Shown: positions 34,401 through 45,617 of the stretch, piece after piece
Numbering within the stretch: the first letter of the stretch is position 1
Layout of the letters: the number at the start of each line of letters is the position of its first letter
Source of the DNA: Dioscorea cayenensis subsp. rotundata
Lineage: Eukaryota; Streptophyta; Magnoliopsida; Dioscoreales; Dioscoreaceae
Reading direction: 5' to 3'
DNA: 64,000 bases
Assembly (NCBI RefSeq): GCF_009730915.1
Contig: NC_052483.1
Location: forward strand, 2,480,001 to 2,544,000
Translations under genes and position numbers: made by a program
The notes under the pieces: generated by a model
The model's input: only the letters and a program-made list of their open reading frames with translations
Told to the model about the DNA's origin: nothing
Database searches by the model: none

Positions 34401-34670
34401 GACTATACTAGTTCTCGGATACCACCACTGTGGTATTTAACTTGTTATAAATTATTTTCCTCTTTACTATTAATTATTTTTGTGGAGTTTTTTAAGTATT
34501 GTTTGGAATGATACAAAATCAAATGAAGATGGATGGAATCGCTAATTTGCTTGTTTGTTCTCTGGTTCCCATTTTAATTCTTTCCTTTACTCAGTATGGA
34601 ATTCAGTGGTTTGCTAATAATTGTTTCCACTATGTTTGCTTTTTTTTTTTCCATTATGAATTTGTTATTT
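31446..34670. other. No gene supported
   Basis: A moderately AT-rich region. The one exon-like island is 32690-32733 on the plus strand: acceptor-like TTCAG, VIEQRLAELFGYCEK, then donor GTAAGA. With no partner exons it cannot be called a gene. Runs of T and intron-like text dominate. Confidence 0.3.

Positions 34671-34706
<36 letters not shown>
34671..34706. repeat. (TA)n microsatellite
   Basis: About 18 TA dinucleotides. Similar tracts occur at 8108, 39581, 44113, 44767 and 47324. Confidence 0.95.
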
Positions 34707-34710
<4 letters not shown>

Positions 34711-34804
34711 AGCTCATCGAGCTTGTAACCATGGAACTTGGCCTACGGTTGTTACACATTTATCCCTGTAGTAATCTCTGTGTTATGTTTGTTATTATAT
34801 TTTT

Positions 34805-35094
34805 GGTTTAATTACCGTATAAGTCCTTATAATAGTGTACTTTATGCATTTTTAGTCTTTTTAATACTTTTATATATAATTAAGTCTTCATATTTGGTTG
34901 AGTTGAGTCGTTTTAGTCCACGGTAATATTTTTAGGTATAATTAAGTCTTTGCATTTTACACTTATCAATCTACACCGCGGACTAGAATGACCCAACTTG
35001 ACTAAATATAAGGACTTAATTGTACCTAAAAATATTGTAAGGATTAAAAGGGCAGAAAGTACACAATTGCAAGGACCTGTACAATATTTAAACC
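34805..35094. mobile_element. Mutator-like MITE, 9-bp target duplication
   Basis: The ends GGTTTAATTACCGTATAAGT and, on the complement, GGTTTAAATATTGTACAGGT form an inverted repeat that continues inward. The perfect 9-bp duplication TATATTTTT lies at 34796-34804 and 35095-35103. It is 290 bases long and non-coding. Confidence 0.85.
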
Positions 35095-35103
35095 TATATT
35101 TTT

Positions 35104-35749
35104 CTTAGAGTAATGAATAGTGATCTCTCAATTTAGGAAATAAAGGCAAACAAAAGTTTGGACTCTTCTAATGAGGAAGACATTGGATTTACTCATTGAA
35201 ACTGAAAAGAAATCAGGTTTTGTTGCTGTTTTCCTTCGGAAGTTCACTTTTTCTAGATTTTAAATTCTTTGCATTGTTTTTCTGCATTCATATGGTTGGA
35301 TATCTTAATGTATATATGTCTTGGATGTCAGCATGGTTTTTTATAATCTTAATAATGAATTGATAGCTGATCTCTCCGGAGTTGTACATTGCATGACAAA
35401 TTCACTTTTGTAGAGTCTAGTGTATGAGAATTTTAATAACCATAGTTTCATTTCTGCTAGAGATTTCTTTCTGTATTAATCCTCTTCATTTTTTTATGAT
35501 AACAGTGAAGCAAGATCTTGATATAGTTCTGTACACATTAAATAGATTAATCCAGTTAGTGATAAGACTCATTTTCCAATACAGTGATTGTGCAAAAATT
35601 GATGATTATTTCTAAACAAAATTCATATTTCAAATAATATTCATTGTGCAAGCTGTGACTTGAGAGGAGAGACTGGTTGTTATAGACAGTGCGAGAGGGA
35701 TGAAGAGTTTATTGGTGCTGATAAAAGTACATTATATCATGGATATAAC
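35104..35749. other. No gene supported
   Basis: AT-rich sequence without recognised features, leading into the 3' flank of the broken F-box copy. Confidence 0.3.
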
Positions 35750-36537
35750 TACTGCTATAACCTAAAAGATACATGTATGTGTGTGAGAGAGAGATGACAA
35801 AATAAAACCAGAGGCACAAAGAAATGCAATTTGCCAACAAATACAAACACAAAATAAAGTTACAAATATGCACCAAATTTACTCTCCAAGACATCCTGAT
35901 GCATCTGATGTGACCCAAATACGCAGAAGTGGGCGCACTGAAAGGGTGTCAACACAAGTCACGAGGTTCAAGGACTTTGTTATGTAAAATGAGGTGCTCT
36001 GACGTGTGGGTGGCAGACAAATGAAGCAGGGAAACAGAATCATGCACTAAATCATAAGACTATTGGTCATACTAGTAGTTATCATGTAATCAATTTGAAT
36101 GAGTAGTGGAGCCTGGCACCAATGAGGATTGTACACTTGACAAGTTGTTACAATGCTTTAAATGAATGGGGGCACAGCCTGGGTAGGGGAGAGTATTATC
36201 CCCTTTTCTTCACACTTATTCTAATCTCCCTGGTTTATCTTCTCTTCTCTCCTCATCTTTATCTCTTCTCTTCCTATTCTCCTCCCTTATCCTCTCAAAT
36301 TTAAACATCTAACCGTTGCATACGCAACACATCCTCACCTAAAAAAGGAGAGAAAACAAAGAAACCCTGGATGCTCTTGTGCATCAATTTACAAACCTCT
36401 TTCAACTCACCATTGCTCATCTTGTAAGACATGATCTTATTGATCATTCTCAGGAAAACAATGCCCATCTCTGGATGAAAAGCAACAACATTAAACCCAA
36501 TCTCAAAAACAACACTATGCTTCAACACCCGTTCTCC
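35750..36537 (-). pseudogene. Broken copy of the 8750-9817 F-box gene
   Basis: 36330-36537 encodes on the minus strand the segment VLKHSVVFEIGFNVVAFHPE and onward to VFSPFLGEDVL, matching the last quarter of the 355-residue gene. The final codons and 3' flank (35750-35896, ending CTCCAAGACATCC) lie beyond a 433-bp solo LTR. At 36538 the coding sequence is cut by a gypsy element fragment, so the F-box and most of the gene are gone. The remaining frame has no stop, suggesting fairly recent loss. Confidence 0.8.
35897..36329. mobile_element. Short solo LTR with 5-bp target duplication
   Basis: It starts TGATGCATCTGATGTGACC and ends GCATACGCAACA. The perfect duplication CATCC lies at 35892-35896 and 36330-36334. 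The uninterrupted site is visible in the intact F-box gene (AAAACATCCTCACC). It has a pyrimidine-rich tract near its end (36240-36300) and no coding capacity. Confidence 0.85.
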
Positions 36538-36540
36538 CAT

Positions 36541-36930
36541 TACTGAGTCTATAAGTTGTCCGGTACTCTAATTCAAGCCTTGATAAAAAAATCTGAACTT
36601 CCATCAATTCAGGGAGGTTACAATGCGGGCATTTTCTTAGCAAGTCTTTGAATCGCTCCCACGCCTCAAACAATGATTCAGTGTCTAATTGTGCATAAGC
36701 TGTAATCTCCTGACGCAACTCAGTTGTTCTTCCAGGTGGGAAATAACGAACGAAGAACGCTTCGACGAGCTACTCCCAAGTCGTGATAGATGCTTTAGGG
36801 AAAGCCTAAAGCCATTTCTTAGCTCTTCCTTTCAATGAAAATGGGAACGAGCGAAGTCTGATTGTGTCGTCAGAGACATTGTTAATCTTCAGCATATCAC
36901 ATACTTTGAAAATCCTCCTATGTGACCATT
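36541..36930 (-). pseudogene. Retrotransposon gag fragment
   Basis: The minus strand reads DDTIRLRSFPFSLKGRAKKW, a stop, a short bridge, another stop, then LVEAFFVRYFPPGRTTELRQ and ESLFEAWERFKDLLRKCPHC. This is the Retrotrans_gag (PF03732) pattern with its conserved W, F-K-FP and E-W-RF-LL-CPH positions. In-frame stops and truncation show it is dead. Confidence 0.75.
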
Positions 36931-38733
36931 AGGATTCTCGTCTAATAGCCAATGGAACTGTACTAAATTCTGGACCATCTATATAAATGCAAGCTCGAGT
37001 TCAAAGTTATTGGTTGCAACTGGTGGGCACACTATACTTGACTGAGAGCCATCAAAAGTGAGACGAGCATAATATGAAAAGGTCCTATATCATTTCCCTT
37101 GATCTACCATGGTGTCCAACTGCTTTTCTCTCAACACTCACTGTCAAAGACCCTGTCTCATTCAGTAGAGCTGTTCTCAATCTAATTATAATCAATCTTT
37201 CTACACTGCTCTCAACTTCTGCCAGTCTTGTTGATTTGCCCTTTGGTGGCATACACTGAAATCAACAAAAGAAAAAGAATCATAAAACAATAAAGAAAAA
37301 CAAAAAAAAAACAAAGAAGAAAGAAAAGAAATGGCTAAAGTGACAGATATTCAAGTGTTCCTAATATCACTATTCTTCCCCTGCAATGGCACCAAAAACT
37401 TGATAGGGACACAAGTGTATGTGCAAGTGTCGGTCCACAAAGAAGAAAATGAATACTAGTAATGACTCTAAACCCGAAAAATAGCCTAAATGATTGAATG
37501 TTGTGTATGTGACCAAGAGTAAGCAAGAATAAAAAAATACGGGGAATAATAGGAGAGAAGTCAAAGAAGAAAGCGATGTCCAGGCATAGTATCCCTCTAG
37601 GGTTATGAAGTACATAACAAAGGTTGTCTAAACATGCAATCCTATTTGAACCGAAAAATTTTCAGAATTATACTCAACCCCTATTTCTCAGGCGAAGAGT
37701 AACTGCATAGGTGCGGAGCTAATACAGACATCCATACAATCGCATTAACACTCTATAAAACCTTATTGTGGGTCAATGACAATCTCTTAATTAAGTAGAT
37801 AATCTTCCCTCGTAGAGAAAGATTATCCCTAATTCGAATACATAGTAGAAATGCGATTTCTCCTAAAATCCACTCCACATAATTGCAAAGAGCACGGAGA
37901 TTATAACTAACCCACTCGAAAAAATTGCGGGAGACAAAGTCTCTGAAGTACCCAAACTAAAAGTGTGCCCACTATCCTCTCGAATTGCGGCAAGTCTATG
38001 CTAGGTGGGAATTTCTTCTCGTCACGTAGCAATTCCAAATATGGTATAGCTATGGTTTTCTTCTCATTAGGAACCAAACATTCAATCGCACAGGCTCAAA
38101 TAGATGGGATTGTAAATAAAAAAACAATTAAAGCATCAAAGATCCAACAACCAATGTCAAAATATAAACCCTAGAGTTCAACTATACCCAAACATCTACA
38201 GATTAGCCCTCCATTAATGGAGGGTAAGCATTCAAGATACAAATAACAAGAGGAAACATGAAGGCCATGAAAACCCACTTCTCAATTGCGTTAATGAAGA
38301 ATCACCAAAGAAACCTTAGATAGGCCTCCACGCATGCCACCAAGGTGAGCTTGACGACTACGATCATCAATCCTCTTGAATGTTGAGCCAAATCCCCCTT
38401 AAAATTCCTCCTTAGGTGCTGGAGATTCGTATCTTATCTTCCCTCACTTCGCCTCCAAGAATCGCCCAAAAGAAAAAAAAAAAATTAGCAGCCCTAAAAA
38501 CCTTCATCAAGCCTATTTATACCCGACTGCTTACAGGCTGCTTACATACATAAGGATGTGGTTGTAAGGGAGCTGGAGAAGATAGTCGAGAGCCTTACGA
38601 GACCAATTACGGCTATAAGTCACGTTCGTAAGGTCTTCTATTTGTGTTACGATCTAGCTTACGGTCGTAAGTGCTGGACCGTAACTTCACTATATTGCTT
38701 CTTGTGACTGCTCTTACAAGCGTATGCTGTGGT

Positions 38734-38777
38734 CAGGGGTGGAGAAAGAGGGGGCGGCCACCCCCTGCCACCGCCGG

Positions 38778-38829
<52 letters not shown>

Positions 38830-39459
38830 GAGTTTTTAAATTTCCACTCTATTTCTCTCTCAGTTTTTTTTAATATCTCTCTATTAGCTTTTTATTTTTT
38901 TAAATCAATTTTTTTTAAAATTAATATATCTAATCTAAAACATTCAAAGGGCTCATAAATTAATGGTACTTGGTAAGATCTCAAGTTTCAGGACTTGTTA
39001 AAAACAATAATTGTAATAGGCCACTAGTTATGAGTACAGGCTTGTAGCCCAAACTCTCCATTCCTGGCTAAAGATACATGGCTCAACCCGTGCGCATACT
39101 CTGATCTATATAGTTCTTTTTCGCTTTTCGTTAAAAAAATCTAAAACAAAATATTTTAAAAAAATATATATTATCAAAAATTTAGTATTTGATTTATTAA
39201 TATTTTTATAAATTAGTTTATGTAGTATTTTTTTAAAAAAAAATCTATGTTTTAGTTTAAGTTTTTTTAAATTAATTTATATAATATATAAAATTATATT
39301 TTCAGTAGAATTTTTATAAAAATTTATTATTTGACACCTAATTTTTATAAACTAAACTATAAAATAATATATAAATACATTTAAAAATTTGTAAAATTTT
39401 TATTAATTTTTTTTTTTTCAATTCACCCCCCTAATATATAACTTCTGGCCCCGCCACTG
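38734..39459. mobile_element. hAT non-autonomous element nested in LTR
   Basis: The left end CAGGGGTGGAGAAAGAG and the complement of the right end CAGTGGCGGGGCCAGAAG form the inverted repeat. A perfect 8-bp duplication GCTGTGGT lies at 38726-38733 and 39460-39467. A (CT)n(CA)n microsatellite lies at 38781-38829. The interior is AT-rich and non-coding. Confidence 0.85.
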
Positions 39460-39584
39460 GCTGTGGTCATAAACTCCTCTAGATGGTCCTTACAGGGGAT
39501 GTAAATCATGCTTGTAAGGCCCTCTGACTTGGCTCTAAATCCCCTTTACGAGCATAAACATGCCCACAAGGTCTTCTGGGCATA

Positions 39585-40445
39585 TATATATATATATATA
39601 TATATATCTTGAAAGGATTTTAATATGTTATTCTTCAAAAGGAGTTTACATTTTTTTTTTTGTAAAATTTTATATTTATATAAAACCTATAAATATTTAT
39701 AATAGTATTTTCATGAAAAAATATAATTAGAAAAAATATATAAATATTTTAATTTACTGATTATTTTATTAAAAAATATAATTAAGCAGGTTATTTGTTT
39801 TCTAATTATTTCTCAAGAAATACTTAGAATGTCAAATAATATTATGTGTACTAAAATTTTACATAAAGATAGCATATTAAATATTTATAAAATAATAATT
39901 TCATAAATAGATATATTTAGGTATAATTCCCTAATTAGTCCCCTTATTTTTCTCTCTCTTTCTTTTTGGTCCCTCTACTCAGAAATACTTCCGACTAGTT
40001 CCTCTACTTTTAAAAATATACCCACTTACGAAGAAATGCTCCCAATTAGTCTCTCTACTTTTGAAAATGGGACTAATCAGGAATATTTTCAAGTAGAAGG
40101 ACTAAAAGGGAAAAGAGAAAAATAGAGGGACCAATTCAGGTATTATACCATATATCTATAATATATATTTGTAACCATTATTATCAATATTTATATATTT
40201 AAAGTTATTTGTAATTTTGTAGGTAACTTTCAATTAAAACTAGGCATTTAAAAATAAAACACAATTCTGTTTCTAATTCAAGATATTTTTTTAAAAGTGA
40301 ATTGAGGTTTTTCATTAAAATATAAATTTTACTAAATTTTTAGTTAACAATATTTATTTGTAATCATGTCATTTACTAATATATTATTAATAAATATATT
40401 GTACAAATAATTATTGCTTCTTGGGGATATTTTAAATTTTAAAAT
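39585..40445. repeat. Dispersed AT-rich repeat, copy 2 (inverted)
   Basis: The reverse complement of 20275-20905, again starting at a (TA)n tract (39581-39607) followed by CTTGAAAGGATTTTAATATG and ending TTGCTTCTTGGGGATATT. It is interrupted by the MITE at 39920-40149. Confidence 0.75.
39920..40149. mobile_element. Mutator-like MITE, 9-bp target duplication
   Basis: The ends GGTATAATTCCCTAATTAGT and, on the complement, GGTATAATACCTGAATTGGT form an inverted repeat. The flanks ATATATTTA (39911-39919) and ATATATCTA (40150-40158) agree at eight of nine positions. Copy 1 of the host repeat shows the empty site (TAGATATATCTATTTATGGA at 20570-20586). Confidence 0.8.
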
Positions 40446-40860
40446 ATATTTTCTGTCTCAAAAATTCAAATTTAATGATTGATCAACTGCGATTGATTTT
40501 CTCTTTGGTGGAGCAAGATTTTTGGTTGTCATTCTTGACATTATACTCCCTTTGTTCATTTTTAGTTTTCATATTTACTTAATTCACACCGATTAAGAAA
40601 AATTAGTTAAAGTTAGTTGGCTACCTATATTTTATAAAAAAATTTATTACTTTCAAAAACTACCCATATTTAAAACTCCATTAGTGGAGTATCTAATTTA
40701 ATGCTTAAATCATTCTGATTTATTAAAAATTATACAAATACATTAAATTAAAGGATAAATTTGGAAAAAAAATGAACATAGAAGAGCTCCAAAACGTGAC
40801 AAGTAAAAAGGAATGGAGGGAATATGATTCAAGTAAATTTAAATCATATGAAGATGTTTA
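40446..40860. other. No gene supported
   Basis: AT-rich spacer between the inverted repeat and a Harbinger-like element. Confidence 0.3.
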
Positions 40861-42500
40861 GGCCCTGTTTGGATACCAGCAAATTCCATAGGAATGGTGG
40901 CCATTCCTATGGAATTTAGTACTATATAGGAATTTATAGGAATGGGTGTTTGAATAAAATTTTTACATGTTAAAATTCCTATGGAATCATATGATTCCAA
41001 AGGAATATTTCAAACAGGTGAAACCAAAATAAAATTTTCCTTTATTTTTCGTGTGGGTGCTGGGATAAAAAACCTAGGCTTTTTTTTTGACTGGCTGCCA
41101 CATCCTTCTCCCCACCTCCCACTCCCTCCACCTTCATCTTCTCCCCGCCGCCCACTAAATCCACCTTCCTCTCGCCCTTCCATCTTCTCCCTGCCTTCTA
41201 CTCCCTCTGCCTCCATCTTCTTCCCCATTGCGCCCATTGGAGAAGGAGTCAAAGGACCCTACTGATTTTGGTAGCAAATCCATCTCCGGTTTACTTAGCT
41301 TGTGAGCATTTGACTGGAGTTTTTTTTAATTGTTGCTATAATATGGCAAGAAAGATTAAATCTTGTGAATTTTTTCTCTCTTTCTTTGTCCATGGATTCA
41401 TTCACAAGTTAAACTTCACATTTGTGCAAATAGTTAAGATGAAGATCTAGTGTTTGTGATGCTTAAAATTCGGACATCAATTGTAGTTGTATATGTTCTT
41501 TGTGAATTCTATGAAAATTCTTTGAGTGTCTATAGAATATTGTATTGTTGTTGCATGCTTCTCTGCATTCTCAGTCATTTCATTGATCTTTTTCTTTGTG
41601 AAAGTGAAAAGAAAAGGTAAGAAGTAATGTCTTGAGTGTGTACACATCATGAAAAACAAAAAGGTGAAGATATGTAAGCTGTTCCTTCTGTGCATGTCTC
41701 TTTCTTAATTTGTTCTTTTGCTTATTTTTGATGTTAGATTCGGTTCTATATATATATATATATATATAATATGATGTAATGAAATATGTGATCTTATGAA
41801 TTGGTATTTGTTGAACTATTGTATTTCCAAGTTTTCTGCTGATATGGAATGATATATTGCATGGTTCTAGTTAGATCAAAACAACATTTTCTTCCCTAAC
41901 AGTCCTGTTATTTCATCTATATATTATTTAAACCATGCATCCAATTATTTGTTAACAAACTTGTATGCTTGTTATTAGCTAACTGTATTTGTTGTGTGTT
42001 TGTTTGAGTGTGAACATACCTTGAAGCTTTGTCTTCTGCCATGATTAATGATCATATATATATATATATTTAAAACTAATGAAAAATAAAGTTTTGATTG
42101 GATTTGGATTTCAAAACAATGAAACGATGAAGAATGGAAAATATTAAATGAGAGATCTAAAAAAGTAGCTTGCAGTTTTCCCTAATTAAGTAATTTCAAT
42201 TATTACTATTATTATTATTATTAAGATGTTAGATAAGAATTATAAATGCTTTTATATTTTATAGTTATGATTTCATAAACAAGTTGGTCATAGATATGCT
42301 TCCAAACTTTGCATTTAAAGCCTTCCCATTAATTAAGTAATTTCAAATAACATTGGTATTAAGATGCTTCAAAAATTCCTGTGTGCATCCAAACACCATT
42401 CCGTAGGAATTTTTCCTGTAGTAAATTCTATAGGAATCATTTTTGAATCCTATGGAATAAAATTTCTACATAAAATTTTACTATGCATCCAAACAAGGCC
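40861..42500. mobile_element. Harbinger-like element with TTA target duplication
   Basis: The left end GGCCCTGTTTGGATACC and the complement of the right end GGCCTTGTTTGGATGC form an inverted repeat. TTA duplications lie at 40858-40860 and 42501-42503, the three-base target typical of PIF/Harbinger. Inner fold-back text (ATTCCTATGGAAT and variants) lies near both ends. There is no transposase. A 94-codon frame at 40981-41265 is Pro/Ser-rich low-complexity text and unlikely to be a gene. Confidence 0.75.
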
Positions 42501-42503
42501 TTA

Positions 42504-44678
42504 GTGTTTGTCTTTTGCTTTTATACCATCGTGAACCGTGAATCATGTGATCTAAAGTTTTGCTAAAGGTGAATCTCATCTTGATGGTGTTCTTTTTATG
42601 TGAATTGTATGTTTTAAAATGAATTTATATGGGTGAAAAGCTGACCATCCACGAAGGGCTAAAATGACTATCTTCGCATCATCAAAGCAACCAGAAATCA
42701 TCATCAAGGCAATCAACAATCAAGACTTTATATAGCTTCTGAATTAGGTCTCATTATTGAAGGTTGTTATTATTATTATTATTTTAATCAATGTAAGATG
42801 TGTTTATGTTATGTGCTATGTAAATAGCATTGTTGATGTCTTAGCAAAGATAGCCTATTCTATGTCTGAGCGCAAGTGCAGAGATAGTGGTATTTCCAGT
42901 CATGTACGTATACTTCTATAGTGATAATATGGCTTCCTAATTTCAAGAAAAAATAAAAAAAAATAAATAATAAAAATAAAATGAACTTATATGGCGTTTG
43001 AAACTTTGATTAGAGGTAACCTTTCCCCACATCTTGTATGGATAGAAGTAATGGAAATGAATTCTTTGATTTTAAAGAATCTCAACCACATATTGAGGGG
43101 AATGAGAGTAGTGGGGTATGAATGTCCATGTTGCTCTTTATTTTTTGTTAAGTTATTATTTAATTAATATATATTTCAACGTAATTCTAAATTAACAAAT
43201 GAATAATTATATTCTAATTAATTTTGTAAATATTAAAAAAACCATTAATTAAATATTTAATTAATGTTTTTAATTATAATAATTAGATTAATATTGAATT
43301 ATTTAAGTTAAATATTTAATTATAAAAATTCGAGTGAATAATATTCAAATTATTTTATAAGTGAAGAATTTTTTTTTTTTGTCATTCTTAGTTATTTGCT
43401 TATTTTGAAAAACCATTAATCAAATATTTATTATATTTTATAATTGTAATAATTCAAGTGATTAATAATATTCAAGATATTTTATGAATGAAAAAATTTA
43501 TTTACCTTAGACATAACTCAAACACCATTTATTTATACTTATCAAGCAGCACTCTTCTTTATTTCATCAATACTCGAGGTCCACCTTATATATTTTAGAG
43601 CAGTATTTAGGATTAACTTGATTTATATAAAATAAATATTTACAATTTTTGTCCCCCACAAGGTTTTCAATACCTGTTTTATTGAGAATCTAAAAAAGGT
43701 TACTGCTCATCTTATTAATAAGAGACAGTAATATAATGTAATTATATTATGTGTTACATGCATGCATGATTAGTAGATGACTACTTGCTAGGTTAATTTA
43801 TATCCTAACTAGTATTTTAGGTAATAAAACTAGTTATACTATACATAATTTTTTGATATGTATATAATTATCGTAATATCACGTCATCATTATCACCACC
43901 ACATCTCTTGCAAGTTGCAATATTTTCTGCCATGGGGAAAAAAAGGTTTCTATCAAGTCCCAGTAAATCAACAGGTTATCTTACCATCATATACAAATAC
44001 AATTGTAAAATTTTGTACTACATATATTTAATGAAATAAAATAATAAATTAAAGAATTACTATGGAATTAAATAAAATAATTTTGATATCAAACTTGCAC
44101 TGTATGAACAATATATATATATATATATATAGTGGCGGTACCAGAAGAAAGGTAGAGAGGTGTTCACTCAAAAAATTAAAAATAAGTTTTGAAGATTTAT
44201 TAAAAAAAAATTAAAAAAATATATATAGTCAAATTAGTTGAACAATCCATTCATTGTTATTTGGTCGATCTGATTAAAAAACAAAAAAGCAAAAAAGAGT
44301 ATAGGATAAAGTCATACAGTTAATAATTTTTTTATGTAAAAATTAGTAAAAACTTAAGGGCCAAACAATAGAATTTTATAAATATTCTTCTATATATATG
44401 TGTATGTTATATCCAAGTTTATAAAATCACTAGGTGAAACAATACATTTTATCATTTTTTTTCTAAAATTATAATTTTTATTTTATATAAAACTTATTTG
44501 TAATAAATAGAGAGGGCCAAAACATTGAAAAATAAAATTTTTATCTTATATGAGACCAATATGTAAAATATCAAAATAATATTCCACACATTTATAACTA
44601 TCAGTATTCATTTATAAAAACTTGTTATTTAAAAAAAATAAAATAAGGATTCAATGGATATATATATGTATATATATG

Positions 44679-44714
<36 letters not shown>

Positions 44715-44761
44715 AGTAAAGAGAGATGGGGTGCTTTCAACTATGCCATCCTCAACCTTAA

Positions 44762-44798
<37 letters not shown>

Positions 44799-44979
44799 TT
44801 GGTTAGGGGCCCTGTATATATAGTTTACATGATTATTAAAAAAAAAGAGTCATATGATGATGCCAACAATTTCTTCGTCAATTGATATCAGACCCTTTAT
44901 ATAGGGTGTTTGTGTTCTGCTAGAGAGATATACTAAAATCTTAGCTCTTGCAAGATGAGGGCATGATAAATTGAGGCCC
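42504..44979. other. AT-rich stretch with microsatellites, no gene supported
   Basis: It includes (TA)n at 44113-44133 and 44767-44796 and (GA)n at 44691-44714. GTGGCGGTACCAGAAG at 44135-44150 resembles a hAT end abutting (TA)n, without a defined partner. No coding exons were recognised. Confidence 0.35.
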
Positions 44980-44981
44980 TT

Positions 44982-45108
44982 GTTCCATTAGAAAGAGCCA
45001 AGCTTTGGCGACGGATCGAAATCTGTAGATTGATCATAGCAGATGATAAGAGAAGATGATGTTCAGTACATCGTTTGCGCACTCACATGAAATATTATGT
45101 TTAACCTT
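44982..45108 (-). pseudogene. F-box gene relic (unit D)
   Basis: About 36 codons of the F-box survive: CECANDVLNIIFSYHLL, a stop, then SIYRFRSVAKAWLFLMEQ. The rest of the gene is absent on the left. It marks the minus-strand partner of the AKAP17A-like gene in the fourth unit. Confidence 0.75.
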
Positions 45109-45617
45109 TGATGCTTTCATTTTTGTCTCTTGTTCATCAATTTCTTAATCTATTGGTACCAAAAAAATTTTTAAAATATTTATGTTCATACTAGGAGAAA
45201 AGAAATCGTTGTAAATAAGAAGAATTAATCATAACTTTTTTTAGTTTCAAGATTTATTTATTTTTTAAATAAATAAATAATATACCTTAAAAATAAATAC
45301 GGTAATCAAGGTATATATTCATAGTTGATAAAAAATATAACAAAGTAATTATTTTTATCTTCTCACATCCAAGAGAGTGCCTATGATTTTATCTCAAGCA
45401 GTATGGCAAAAAGTTGTTCACCAACGAAACAAGCTATTTTTTTTAAAAAAAAATTATAACTCATTTAAATAGTTCTAAGTAGTTTTATGGGCCGGTTTTA
45501 CATATAAATATATAAATTATATATAAAAAAAAATTTACTTGCCTTTTGTTATCCAAATGGATAGTTACTAATATATTCTCATGAAAATTTTATTATCATT
45601 TATTTTTGTAAAATATT
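45109..45617. other. Unit D spacer, left part
   Basis: It matches the spacers of units A-C, for example CCAAGAGAGTGCCTATGATT, AAGTTGTTCACCA and CCAAATGGATAGTTAC. It resumes at about 47345 after an inserted element. Confidence 0.55.

Larger units (their letters stand above)
36538..39584 (-). mobile_element. Ty3/gypsy fragment (Athila/Tat-like): LTR, leader and gag
   Basis: On the minus strand the order is LTR (about 39584 to 37401, starting TGCCCAGAAGACCTTG, ending CCCTATCA), then TTTTTGGTGCCATTGCAGGG (37378-37398), which resembles the conserved leader motif of this clade. Untranslated leader and a partial gag follow, cut at 36538. The LTR holds many CTTACGA/TCGTAAG motifs and a nested hAT element. 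Pol and the second LTR are absent. Confidence 0.6.

Noticed and set aside
40981..41265. 94-codon frame inside the Harbinger-like element as its transposase
   Set aside because: Pro/Ser-rich low complexity with no DDE or Myb-like features; the element is non-autonomous.
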